Of a DNA stretch of 64,000 nt, positions 35,250-43,576 are shown piece after piece (position 1 is the first letter of the stretch; each line of letters begins with the position of its first letter). The stretch covers positions 16,678 through 80,677 of the forward strand of contig CAZSNT010000026.1 in the NCBI GenBank assembly GCA_964607765.1, given 5' to 3'. The DNA comes from CAZSNT01 sp964607765 (lineage in GTDB: Bacteria; Verrucomicrobiota; Lentisphaeria; Oligosphaerales; JABHEG01). The notes beneath the pieces were generated by a model that was given only the letters and a program-made list of their open reading frames with translations, was not told where the DNA came from and made no database searches. The position numbers and the translations under genes are program-made.

Positions 35250-36308
35250 ATGTCGCTCCTGAACGACACGATCGGCAAGATTCGGCCTCCTGACAGCAAC
35301 ACCACCGACCTGGCCCTGCAGCGCCTGCGCCGGCAAGTGCGGCCGGCCGGCAGCCTCGGGATCCTCGAGCCGCTGGCCGCGCGCCTGGCCGGCATCATGG
35401 GCACGCTCGATGTCACGCTGACTGACAGAGCGATCGTGACGTGCGCCGGCGATCACGGGGTGGTCGCGGAAGGCATCTCCGTGTTCCCCCAGGACGTGAC
35501 ACCGCAGATGGTCTACGCCTTTGTCGGAGGCATCGCGTCAATCAACATCCTGGCCAAACACGCAGGCGCCACGATCTTCGCAGCGGACCTGGGCGTCAAT
35601 CATGACTTCGACCCCAACCTGCCCATCTTCCACAAGAAGGTCCGCAAAGGCACAGCCAACATGGCGGTCGAGCCAGCCATGACGCGAGACGAGGCACGCC
35701 GCAGCGTCGAAGCCGGCATCGAGATCGTTGACGAACTGTGCGCCAGACAGAACGTCGATCTGCTGGGAACGGGTGACATGGGCATTGGCAACACCACGCC
35801 GTCAAGCGCCATCATCGCAGCCTTCTCAGGTCTGCCGGTTGACCAACTCACCGGGCGCGGGACGGGAATCGATGATCAGACGCTGCAGACGAAGATCCGC
35901 GTCATCGAGGCCGCGCTCAAGCTCCATGAGCCGGATCCCGATGACCCGCTGGATGTCCTTGCCAAGGTAGGCGGCTGCGAGATCGGCGGGCTCGCCGGGC
36001 TGGTGATCGGAGCGGCAGCGCACGGGATCCCTGTTGTCTGCGACGGCCTCATTTCGACAGCCGGAGCCTTGGTTGGATGCGAGCTCGCACCGGGTGCCAG
36101 AGACTTCCTGTTCGCCAGCCATCGCTCTGTCGAGATCGGGCACCAGTTCATGCTGAAGCGACTCGGGCAAGAGCCACTGCTCGACCTCGGGTTCCGCCTC
36201 GGAGAAGGGACCGGCGCCGCACTGGCCATGGAACTGCTCGATGCCGCAACCCGAATCCTCGCCGACATCAAGACGTTCGAAGAGGCCGGGATCAGCGACG
36301 TGCAGTAG
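35250..36308 (+). CDS. cobT: Nicotinate-nucleotide-dimethylbenzimidazole phosphoribosyltransferase
   Basis: 352 residues. CobT activates the lower ligand base to alpha-ribazole phosphate using nicotinate mononucleotide. Family motifs: PAGSLGILEPLAARLAGI, CAGDHGVVAEGISVFPQDVT, GGIASINILAKHAGA, LGTGDMGIGNTTPSSAI, VGGCEIGGLAGLVIGAA and, near the C-terminus, LGEGTGAALAMELLDAA with the catalytic Glu. Length is typical. AAGGAACTG precedes the ATG by about 10 bases. The 3' end overlaps the convergent cobU by 17 bases. Confidence 0.95.
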   Translation: MSLLNDTIGKIRPPDSNTTDLALQRLRRQVRPAGSLGILEPLAARLAGIMGTLDVTLTDRAIVTCAGDHGVVAEGISVFPQDVTPQMVYAFVGGIASINILAKHAGATIFAADLGVNHDFDPNLPIFHKKVRKGTANMAVEPAMTRDEARRSVEAGIEIVDELCARQNVDLLGTGDMGIGNTTPSSAIIAAFSGLPVDQLTGRGTGIDDQTLQTKIRVIEAALKLHEPDPDDPLDVLAKVGGCEIGGLAGLVIGAAAHGIPVVCDGLISTAGALVGCELAPGARDFLFASHRSVEIGHQFMLKRLGQEPLLDLGFRLGEGTGAALAMELLDAATRILADIKTFEEAGISDVQ

Positions 36309-36849
36309 AAACGTCCTTCACCACAACCGGAATCCCGCAGACCAGCAACACAACGCCGTCAGCGGACGCCGCAATCAGTTGGTTGCAGCGTCCTACGATG
36401 TCACGGTAGAGCCGTGCCAGTGCGTTGGCCGGAACTATACCTAACCCCAGCTCGTTTGTCACAAACACAACCGTGCCCGGATGCTCCCGCGCAGCATCCA
36501 GCGTCTCCCGGCACCGGGCAAGGACGTCAGACTCCACCGCGCCTGGATCCGAATCGCCCTCCGCAAACAACAGGTTGTTGACCCACAGCGTGATACAGTC
36601 GACCAGAGCCACGTCGTGCGCCGCGGCACGCCGAATGGCCGAAGCCAGATCCAGTTCCTCCTCGATCGTCGTCCACCCGCGTGCGTGACGCTCCTGCCGG
36701 TGACGCCGAATCCGTTCGCGCATCTCATCGTCCACGTCCGGACACGTCGCAATGAAACAGCGAGACCCCGGCTGCTCCTCGGCCCAAGCCTGGGCATACG
36801 TGCTCTTGCCGCTGCGCGCTCCGCCCGTGACCAACACTATGCGTCCCAT
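36292..36849 (-). CDS. cobU: Adenosylcobinamide kinase / adenosylcobinamide-phosphate guanylyltransferase
   Basis: 185 residues. CobU phosphorylates adenosylcobinamide and then transfers GMP to it, providing the substrate of CobS. It has a P-loop (VTGGARSGKSTYAQAWA), the HRQERHARGW region containing the guanylylated His, VDCITLWVNNLLF and FVTNELGLGIVP. The ATG lies six bases after the cobC stop with GGGGAGAG just upstream, so cobC-cobU form a small operon running toward cobT. No riboswitch was found upstream of this pair. Confidence 0.95.
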   Translation of the reverse strand: MGRIVLVTGGARSGKSTYAQAWAEEQPGSRCFIATCPDVDDEMRERIRRHRQERHARGWTTIEEELDLASAIRRAAAHDVALVDCITLWVNNLLFAEGDSDPGAVESDVLARCRETLDAAREHPGTVVFVTNELGLGIVPANALARLYRDIVGRCNQLIAASADGVVLLVCGIPVVVKDVSTARR

Positions 36850-36855
36850 GTCGCC

Positions 36856-37464
36856 TCACTCTCCCCGCATGGCCCACAACCCCAGCCCTCGCAGGACCGC
36901 ACCTTCCTCAAACAGCTCGAGAACCGTAACCGTGCCAGGCTCGATGCCGAACTTCAGATACGCGTCAACGGGCAGTCGCAGCGCCTGGCAGATCATCGCG
37001 CGAATCACACCCCCGTGCGTGACCGCAATAACCCTCTCGGCAGGATCCGCTGCCAACACCAACAGCGCACGCGCAATCCGGTCCACGAAGTCCTGGACCG
37101 AGTCCCCGCCTGGGAAACGGAACTCCGGGGCCAGCGCCGCCCAACCCGCAACCGCTTCGGGATCGCGAGCCTGGATCTCGGCAAACGTCAGTCCCTCCCA
37201 ATCCCCGAAGTCCACCTCGCGCAAGTCATCCAGTGAGCTCATACACACGCCCAAACCGGCTGTTGCGGCCGACGCGGTCTGCCGCGCGCGCTGCAGGGGA
37301 CTGACGTAACAGCGCCCTGGAGCCAGCGTCGCCAGCAGCGGCTGCAGGTGACGTGCCTGGGCCGCCCCGTCCGGACTCAGCGCCACATCCGTGCTGCCGC
37401 AATAGCGCCCATCGCCCTGCATAGTAGTGGCGCCGTGACGTATGAGGTATAGAAGACGCGCCAT
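36856..37464 (-). CDS. cobC: Alpha-ribazole phosphatase-type histidine phosphatase
   Basis: 202 residues of the phosphoglycerate-mutase-like superfamily. LIRHGATTMQGDGRYCGSTD contains the catalytic RHG, SPLQRARQTA the second Arg, LREVDFGDWEGLTFAEIQ the E-x-x-x-G-x-W-E-G motif and VTHGGVIRAMICQAL the second catalytic His. In cobalamin clusters this enzyme dephosphorylates alpha-ribazole-5'-phosphate or the B12 phosphate. The linkage to cobU supports that role; a generic phosphatase is the alternative. The ATG at 37464 is chosen because homology begins there; the frame is open further upstream. Confidence 0.88.
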   Translation of the reverse strand: MARLLYLIRHGATTMQGDGRYCGSTDVALSPDGAAQARHLQPLLATLAPGRCYVSPLQRARQTASAATAGLGVCMSSLDDLREVDFGDWEGLTFAEIQARDPEAVAGWAALAPEFRFPGGDSVQDFVDRIARALLVLAADPAERVIAVTHGGVIRAMICQALRLPVDAYLKFGIEPGTVTVLELFEEGAVLRGLGLWAMRGE

Positions 37465-37704
37465 GTGTAAGCCTGTCAGTTCGGCGGATCGCCCCAACAT
37501 AGGCCTGGCGCCAGTCAGGTCAAGCAGCGACACCCCCTGGAGATCCGGTCGTCCCTGACCGGCCGCCGTGCGCCCCATCTTGCCCCGCCTCCCGAAGATT
37601 CGGTCGTTCTCGACCGACCGCATTGCCTACACCGTGCGCAAGCCCTACAGTACCGTCTACCGGACGCCGCAAGCGGAATGCAGCCACCACGGAAGGAAAC
37701 AACC

Positions 37705-38877
37705 ATGGGCGACGAGTTTGTTGAAGTCACCGAACAATCATGGTTCAGCCGCCTGATGTCATCGATCGTGGGCGTGCTGATAGGGCTCGTACTTTTCATC
37801 GTCGCTTTCCCCGTGCTGTGGTGGAATGAGGGGCGCGCCGTCACGACATACCGCAGCCTCAAAGAGGGCGCGGCCGCCGTGATCAGCGTAGCGGCGGACA
37901 GCGTGGAGGCCGGCAATGAAGGCAAGCTGGTGCATATAACCGGCGATGCAAAGACCGACGAGGTCCTGACCGATCCGCAGTTCGGCATCAGCGCCAACGC
38001 CATCAAGCTTGTGCGCACCGCCGAGATGTACCAGTGGAAAGAGCGGACGTCGACCCGGACGAAGAAGAAGATGGGCGGCGGCACGCGCAAGACCAAGACG
38101 TACCATTACGACAGAGCCTGGTCGAGTTCACGAATCGACTCCAGCGGCTTCAAGGTGCGCGAGGGACACGAGAACCCGGGGCAGATGCCCTACAAGGGCT
38201 CGACGCTCAAGGCGAACAATGTCACACTCGGCGCCTTCAGACTCTCACCGTCGCTGATTTCGAAAATCTCGGGCGCCACAGGCCTGAACGTAACCGAGGA
38301 GGATGCCGCCAAGCTGCCCGACGCGCTCCGCGCGCAACTCAGCGTCAGCGGCGGCGGATTCTACATGGGTGCGAACCCCGGAACGCCCGAAATCGGGGAT
38401 GTGCGCGTCAAGTTCAGCGCGGTCAACCCGAAGGTCGTCAGCTTGGTCGCGCAGCAGAAAGGCGCCAGCTTCCAGGCGTACCAGACCAAGGCAGGCAAGG
38501 CTGTCGAACTGCTCGAGTCCGGCCAGAAAGGCGCCGACGAGATGTTCGCCGCTGCCCAACGCAAGAATACAATCCTGACCTGGATCCTCCGAGGCGTCGG
38601 CTTTCTCATGATGCTGATCGGTATCTCGCTGGTGTTCAAGCCGATCGCCGTGTTCGGCGACGTGATCCCGCTCGTCGGCAGTCTGCTCGGCGCAGGCCTG
38701 GGGCTGTTTGCGTTCCTCATCGCCCTGTCCCTGTCCATCGTCACCATCGCCGTCGCCTGGATCGTGGTCCGGCCGCTGCTGGGAATCCCGCTGCTGATCG
38801 TGGCCGCCTTCGGGATGTTCTCACTGTTTAAGGTCTCACGCGCGCGGCGTGGCGCGCCTGCACCGGCTGGAGCATAG
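37705..38877 (+). CDS. TMEM43-family membrane protein
   Basis: 390 residues. An N-terminal hydrophobic segment (SSIVGVLIGLVLFIVAFPVL) leads into WWNEGRAVTTYRSLKEGA, the hallmark of the TMEM43/LUMA family. A large extracytoplasmic region follows, then three to four C-terminal helices (ILRGVGFLMMLIGISLVF; FAFLIALSLSIVTIAVAWIV). Bacterial members are widespread but biochemically undefined. AAGGAAAC precedes the ATG by 5 bases. It lies divergently from cobC-cobU and shows no evident functional link with neighbours. Confidence 0.85.
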   Translation: MGDEFVEVTEQSWFSRLMSSIVGVLIGLVLFIVAFPVLWWNEGRAVTTYRSLKEGAAAVISVAADSVEAGNEGKLVHITGDAKTDEVLTDPQFGISANAIKLVRTAEMYQWKERTSTRTKKKMGGGTRKTKTYHYDRAWSSSRIDSSGFKVREGHENPGQMPYKGSTLKANNVTLGAFRLSPSLISKISGATGLNVTEEDAAKLPDALRAQLSVSGGGFYMGANPGTPEIGDVRVKFSAVNPKVVSLVAQQKGASFQAYQTKAGKAVELLESGQKGADEMFAAAQRKNTILTWILRGVGFLMMLIGISLVFKPIAVFGDVIPLVGSLLGAGLGLFAFLIALSLSIVTIAVAWIVVRPLLGIPLLIVAAFGMFSLFKVSRARRGAPAPAGA

Positions 38878-38895
38878 AGGCAATCCCGAACGCCC

Positions 38896-40677
38896 ATGAA
38901 CGGCTGGACCGGCACCATTCTCCACGTCGACCTGGCCACCGGTCAGACGCGGTATGAGACGCCCCCGGCACAGCTCTACCGCGACTGGATCGGGGGCAAG
39001 GGACTTGCCGGCTACTGCCTGCTGCCGCATATCGCCCTGCCCTGGGATGATCCTCGCATGCCCCTGGTCTTCATGACCGGGCCGCTGGTCGACACCGCGT
39101 CCCCAACATCCGGGCGCATGTGCGTGATGACCCGCTCACCCCTCACCGGTACGGTGGGTGATTGCTCCGTGGGCGGAACGTTGGGCACCCAGCTCAAGCG
39201 AGCCGGCCTCGACGGCATGGTCGTGACTGGGCGTGCCGATACGCTGTGCGGCATCGAAATCAGCGACGGCACGGCGGACGTACGCGACGCAACCGCCTTC
39301 CGCGGCCTGGCAACCGACCAGATGTGTGAGCGCCTGCACGACAAGGGCGCCGTCGCCGCCATTGGTCCGGCTGGCGAGAACGGCGTGCTGTTTGCGAACA
39401 TCGCAATCGATCGTGGACACGCAGCGGGGCGCAACGGGCTTGGGGCAGCCTTCGCTGCGAAGAATCTCAAGTACCTCTGCGTCAAAGGCTCCGGCACGAC
39501 CGCCGTGCATGATCCCGCTGCGCTGCACAAGGTCAGGGAAGACGTGTTCCGGCAGATCGCGGCCAGTCCCGTGCTGCTCGGGGAACTTGGAATCGCGGCT
39601 TTCGGCACGGGGGCGATCTACGACCTGATCAGCAGCAGACGCATGATGCCGACGGCCAATTTCCGCAGGACCTTTTTCCACGCAGCCAGTACGATGAACG
39701 CGAACGCCTACAAGCAGCGCTACTCGCCCAGGAGAACAGGCTGCAAAGGCTGTCACATCCTCTGTAAGAAAATCGCGCGCGACGGCACAGCCGTTCCGGA
39801 ATTCGAGACAATGGCGCACTTCAGCGCGCTGCTGGAGAACGATGACATCAGAGCAGTGGCTGAGGCCAACGCCATCTGCAACCACCTGGGCATGGACACT
39901 ATCTCGGCCGCGGCGACGCTCGCCTGCTATGCCGAGATCAAGGGCGAGAAACTGTCGGCCGAGGAGATCCTGACACTTCTGCGGGACATTGCCTCCACGC
40001 GCGATGAAGGCGCCGCGCTGGCACAAGGCTCCTACCGGTACGCCGAAGCTCATGGCGTACCGCAGCTCTCGATGACCGTGAAAAGGCAGGAACTGCCCGC
40101 CTATGACCCGCGCGGCGCGTACGGCATGGCTCTCGGCTACGTGACCTCAACCCGCGGCGGCTGCCACCTGCGCGCCTACCCCATCAGTCACGAGATCCTG
40201 CGCAAACCCGTGGCGACCGACCGTTTCTCATTCGCCGGCAAGGCACGCATCGTCAAGATCGCCGAGGACATGAACGCGGTAGTCGATTCGCTCACGGCCT
40301 GCAAGTTCGTGTTCTTCGCCAGCTCGCTCGAGGAGTACGCCCGGGCATTCACCGCTGTCACTGCCGTGGACACCACGGCTCAAGACCTGCTCAAAGTCGG
40401 CGAACGGATTTGCTACGCCGAGAGAATCATGAACGCACGCAACGGCTTCACTGCCGCAGACGACGACCTGCCCGCCCGTTTCTTCACGGAGCCCGGAAGC
40501 AGCGGCAACGCAATCCCCGTCAAGCCCATTGACCGCAAGGACTTCCTCGACGCGAGACAGAGCTACTACCGAGTACGCGGGTTGGATGAGAACGGTTTGC
40601 CGACCGCCGTCAAGACGACCGAGCTCGGGTTTGACGGATTGAGCGACGTGGTTCTCCGACCTGATACACCTGTCTGA
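38896..40677 (+). CDS. Aldehyde:ferredoxin oxidoreductase, tungsten-type
   Basis: 593 residues, the usual AOR length. The enzyme oxidises aldehydes to acids with ferredoxin, using a tungstopterin and one 4Fe-4S cluster. Cluster ligands are visible as CKGCHILC (Cys283, 286, 290) and Cys469 in DSLTACKFVFF. The pterin-binding N-terminal features WIGGKGLAGYCLLPH, PTSGRMCVMTRSPLTG, IGPAGENGVLFANIAID and RNGLGAAFAAKNLKYL are present. It begins 18 bases after the TMEM43-like gene. No MoaD-like or ferredoxin gene is adjacent. A strictly anaerobic lifestyle is suggested. Aldehyde specificity cannot be read. Confidence 0.92.
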   Translation: MNGWTGTILHVDLATGQTRYETPPAQLYRDWIGGKGLAGYCLLPHIALPWDDPRMPLVFMTGPLVDTASPTSGRMCVMTRSPLTGTVGDCSVGGTLGTQLKRAGLDGMVVTGRADTLCGIEISDGTADVRDATAFRGLATDQMCERLHDKGAVAAIGPAGENGVLFANIAIDRGHAAGRNGLGAAFAAKNLKYLCVKGSGTTAVHDPAALHKVREDVFRQIAASPVLLGELGIAAFGTGAIYDLISSRRMMPTANFRRTFFHAASTMNANAYKQRYSPRRTGCKGCHILCKKIARDGTAVPEFETMAHFSALLENDDIRAVAEANAICNHLGMDTISAAATLACYAEIKGEKLSAEEILTLLRDIASTRDEGAALAQGSYRYAEAHGVPQLSMTVKRQELPAYDPRGAYGMALGYVTSTRGGCHLRAYPISHEILRKPVATDRFSFAGKARIVKIAEDMNAVVDSLTACKFVFFASSLEEYARAFTAVTAVDTTAQDLLKVGERICYAERIMNARNGFTAADDDLPARFFTEPGSSGNAIPVKPIDRKDFLDARQSYYRVRGLDENGLPTAVKTTELGFDGLSDVVLRPDTPV

Positions 40678-40710
40678 GAGCAGAGACTCCTTTGAGTTCA
40701 GAAGAGCAAA
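40674..40710. repeat. Dispersed CTGAGAG-type repeat, copy 1
   Basis: Begins at the last codons of the AOR gene with CTGAGAGCAGAGACTCCTTT, then GAGTTCAGAAGAGCAA. A near-identical element is at 51810-51845. The two differ at a few positions, and both end in AGCAA, like the double-hairpin repeats. Confidence 0.6.
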
Positions 40711-40836
40711 CCCGACAGCAATCGAATGCAACCGGCGGCTGCCGACTGCAACCGACGGAGGCGACCGGCCGAGAGTACAGGACTCTCATACCCGAACAGC
40801 CAGATCGTGCAGCTCGGCCCAAGATGATCGGGGGCT

Positions 40837-40855
40837 GCACCGAACACCGGACACT
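40837..40855. repeat. GAACACC-type low-complexity repeat
   Basis: GCACCGAACACCGGACAC lies immediately upstream of the ATG at 40859 in place of a ribosome site. It resembles the runs at 28432 and 34418. Confidence 0.4.
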
Positions 40856-40858
40856 GCC

Positions 40859-42013
40859 ATGAAGGCGCTTGTCGACAAGTACGCGCAGAAACTGGTGAAC
40901 GCCGGCCTGGCCGAGCCAGGCTCCCCATTGCTCGGCGGGCTCGATGCGGAACTCGTCTGGAACCGACCAGATCCAGCCTGTGACGAGCTCAGCAAAGTGT
41001 TTGATGCGCTGTCGATCAACTCGCTTCTCTTCGCGCGCCCCGCGGAACCGTACCACACCATCATCGAGTTCCTTGCGAGTCAGACCGAGGGCGCCATCCA
41101 TCCGCGCGACTCGGAGACACGCACCTTCATGCACGACCTGCCCGTCGCGCACAAGTTCGACGCAGAGACCATTGCGCAGGCGCTCAAACAGCGCAAGAGC
41201 GTGGTCATACCAGGACACGGGATCCTCACCTGGGGCACGGTCAGCCCCGAGCAGGCATTTGTGTTCTACAGCTCCGCCTGCTTCGCCTGCTTCGTGAAGT
41301 TCTTCGCCGATCACCTGGCGAGCGCCCATGCCGGGACGGTCACCAAAGCGCAGCAGCAAGCGTTCGAGCGCGCCTGCAACGGCCTCCGCCCGCTCCCCGA
41401 CTCACCCCCGCAACTCATGCACGGCCCGTTCACACGCGATGAGGACATCTACCGGGCCGTGTCGGAAGCCGGGCGTCTGACCGTGGAACACGAGCTGGTC
41501 GATTCGTTCTTCGGCAATGTGTCCTACCGGCTCGACAATACGCTGTACATCAGCCAGACCGGATCGTCGCTCGACGAACTGGAAGGCTGCATCGATCCCT
41601 GTCGCCTCGACGGGGCGAGCTGCGCCGGCATCACGGCGTCCAGCGAGCTGACCGCGCACCGCGAAGTCGTGTTGCGTACAGGCCGAAACGCCATCCTGCA
41701 CGGACATCCGAAATTTGCCGTGACTCTCTCCCTCGACTGCCGGAAGACGGACTGCGGGTTCGCCGACCGCTGCCACACCCGATGTCCGGAGCAACGGTTC
41801 ATCGCCGACATCCCCATCGTGCCGGGTGAGGTGGGCACGGGCCCTCACGGCCTGGCCCGAACGCTCCCGCCTGCCATGGAAGGGCGCCGCGGAGTCATTG
41901 TCTACGGACACGGCCTGTTTACCACCGGTCAGGACGATTTCAACCAGGCCTTCGCCAACCTGCTCGACATCGAGCAGATCTGCCGCAACCGGTACTTCGA
42001 AGCCCTGCGATAG
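40859..42013 (+). CDS. Duplicated class II aldolase/adducin-family protein
   Basis: 384 residues in two halves. The second (~195-384) has a complete class II aldolase metal site: HGH at His281/His283 in AILHGHPKFAVTL and His351 in VIVYGHGLFTTGQ, plus SFFGNVSYRLDNTLYISQTG. The first half repeats part of the fold (VVIPGHGILTWGTVSPEQA) but lacks the HxH pair, so it is probably structural. Family enzymes cleave or epimerise sugar phosphates such as fuculose-1-phosphate or methylthioribulose-1-phosphate. A Cys-rich loop (LDCRKTDCGFADRCHTRC) between the HxH and third His is unusual and could bind an extra metal. It follows the AOR gene on the same strand. No clear ribosome site was seen. Confidence 0.78.
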   Translation: MKALVDKYAQKLVNAGLAEPGSPLLGGLDAELVWNRPDPACDELSKVFDALSINSLLFARPAEPYHTIIEFLASQTEGAIHPRDSETRTFMHDLPVAHKFDAETIAQALKQRKSVVIPGHGILTWGTVSPEQAFVFYSSACFACFVKFFADHLASAHAGTVTKAQQQAFERACNGLRPLPDSPPQLMHGPFTRDEDIYRAVSEAGRLTVEHELVDSFFGNVSYRLDNTLYISQTGSSLDELEGCIDPCRLDGASCAGITASSELTAHREVVLRTGRNAILHGHPKFAVTLSLDCRKTDCGFADRCHTRCPEQRFIADIPIVPGEVGTGPHGLARTLPPAMEGRRGVIVYGHGLFTTGQDDFNQAFANLLDIEQICRNRYFEALR

Positions 42014-42049
42014 GTAGGGAGCGGCCTCTTCCGAGAAAGACACTGGGCG

Positions 42050-42199
42050 GCTCGCCAAAGGCGAGCAACATGTCAGCCCAGCGAGAATCGCTGGGAACGC
42101 GCGAACACCACAACCAACCAACGCTCGCCAAAGGCGACAACGTCTCAGCCCAGCGAGAATCGCTGGGAACGCGCGAACACCACAACCAACCAACGCTCG
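42050..42199. repeat. Tandem double-hairpin repeat array, left flank of gap
   Basis: Units of 72-73 bases start at 42050, 42123 and 42195. Each has GCTCGCC-AAA-GGCGAGC, AACATGTCAG or a variant, CCCAGCGA-GAA-TCGCTGGG, then AACGCGCGAACACCACAACC and a short CA-rich tail. The third copy runs into the gap. Confidence 0.9.
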
Positions 42200-42299
42200 N
42201 NNNNNNNNNNNNNNNNNNNNNNNNNNNNNNNNNNNNNNNNNNNNNNNNNNNNNNNNNNNNNNNNNNNNNNNNNNNNNNNNNNNNNNNNNNNNNNNNNNN
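42200..42299. other. Assembly gap (100 N)
   Basis: Exactly 100 N with the same repeat unit on both sides. The real length is unknown and is probably a further number of repeat units. Confidence 0.95.
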
Positions 42300-42345
42300 C
42301 CAAAGGCGAGCAACGTCTCAGCCCAGCGAGAATCGCTGGGTATGG
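42300..42345. repeat. Tandem double-hairpin repeat, right flank of gap
   Basis: The sequence resumes inside the first hairpin (CCAAAGGCGAGC) and includes the second hairpin at 42322-42340. The tail then diverges (TATGGGCGAACACCGC). Confidence 0.85.
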
Positions 42346-42421
42346 GCGAACACCGCAGTCGAGAAGCCCCGTCCATGCTGCCACTCACAGCGCGACAACA
42401 CGGATACGGGTACTGCCCGGG

Positions 42422-43348
42422 TCAATGGGAAGACATCCGTCCGTTCCGTTGACCTCCGGGCACGCGCGCAAGGCCGACGCGGAAGCCCAGATCCTCGAAC
42501 GCGTAGCCAGGCCAACTCCCGCTGCGGCGCGCTGAACGGCAAAATCTGGGCGAGTTGAACCAGCTGCCGCCACGGTACACGCGGGTGGCCCCCGACGTCG
42601 GCCCCACCGGATCTGTCACACTACCACGCGCATAGTCCTCACCGCACCAATCCAGACACCACTCGTATACGTTCCCGTGCATGTCGTGCAGACCCCACGC
42701 GTTCGGTTTGAAGCTCCCGACTGGAGCCGTGGACTCGTCACCGTAGTTGGGCGTGTCATCGTAGTTCGCGTACTCCGCCAAACGCCCGCTGTCGTCCCCG
42801 AAGCAATACGCAGTTGTCGTCCCGGCTCGGCAGCAGTACTCCCACTCCGCCTCGGTCGGAAGGCGGTACACGTAGCCATTCGGCAGCCGACCCGCACGCC
42901 GTTCGCGCTCTGTCAGCTTCGCACAGAACGCAACGGCGCCGTTCCAGCTTACCGACTCTACGGGGTTCCTGTCGCCTTGGAACTTGCTGGGGTTCTTCCC
43001 GATCACGGCTTCGTACTCGGCTTGCGTCACTTCGTACTTCCCCATCCAGAACGACTGGGTCAGCGTCACCTGGTGCTGTGCTTCATCGTCATTGTGGTCC
43101 TTCTCCGACGTCGGGCTGCCCATGGCGAACGTGCCCGGCCGGACCGGCACGAACTCCATGCCCAGGCCCGGGATCTTCAGTGTATCGCCCCTGCTTGTCG
43201 TAACCGTGGCCGGACCAGCCTGCGCCTTGCCGTCGACCAGATGCAGTTCACTGCCGACCGCGACCACACTGCCGCCACGCTCCGTTGCGACAGCTGATGC
43301 ACATACGATCGCGCCACACAACACCGACACGCAAACCTGAATCCTCAT
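42422..43348 (-). CDS. Exported SUMF1/FGE-like domain protein
   Basis: 308 residues with a signal peptide (IQVCVSVLCGAIVCASAVA). Residues ~65-295 are a formylglycine-generating-enzyme fold: FVPVRPGTFAMGSPTSEKDH, WMGKYEVTQAEYEAVIGKNP, YRLPTEAEWEYCCRAGTT, GLHDMHGNVYEWCLDW and VYRGGSWFNSPRFCRSARR. True FGEs have two active-site cysteines in this last motif; here the first position is Asn (GGSWFNS), leaving only the second. Sulfatase-activating activity is therefore unlikely, and a binding or other role is more probable. The ATG at 43348 with GGGAGAA upstream is chosen for the signal peptide. It is flanked by repeat arrays on both sides. Confidence 0.85.
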   Translation of the reverse strand: MRIQVCVSVLCGAIVCASAVATERGGSVVAVGSELHLVDGKAQAGPATVTTSRGDTLKIPGLGMEFVPVRPGTFAMGSPTSEKDHNDDEAQHQVTLTQSFWMGKYEVTQAEYEAVIGKNPSKFQGDRNPVESVSWNGAVAFCAKLTERERRAGRLPNGYVYRLPTEAEWEYCCRAGTTTAYCFGDDSGRLAEYANYDDTPNYGDESTAPVGSFKPNAWGLHDMHGNVYEWCLDWCGEDYARGSVTDPVGPTSGATRVYRGGSWFNSPRFCRSARRSGSWPGYAFEDLGFRVGLARVPGGQRNGRMSSH

Positions 43349-43576
43349 GTGCGTTCTCCCGCGAAATATGCCGCCGTTCGCCCGGCAACGCAGTCCACGA
43401 GTCCGGACCGCTACAACATAGCACTGAGATGCGTCCTTGACTCGGAGCACGCGTGCCGACGGGGTGTGACGCATGTAGCCGAGCCGGCGCTCAGCGGCCC
43501 CACCAGACCCGCCGCGGACAAGGTGGATCGGGATCGGGACGGCGCCCGCAAAGACGCGGGCACTCCACCGCAACAC

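Noticed and set aside
42050..42345. CRISPR array
   Set aside because: Units are ~73 bases and the sequences between the hairpins are themselves identical, so there are no unique spacers; no cas gene is nearby.
41402..42388. Minus-strand frame through the repeat array encoding repeated SDSRWAE peptides
   Set aside because: The peptide repeats come from the DNA repeat; the frame crosses the N gap and runs antisense to the aldolase gene.
42422..43348. Diversity-generating retroelement target
   Set aside because: The SUMF1 fold and nearby repeats prompted the idea, but no reverse transcriptase, template repeat or adenine-biased variable region was seen.
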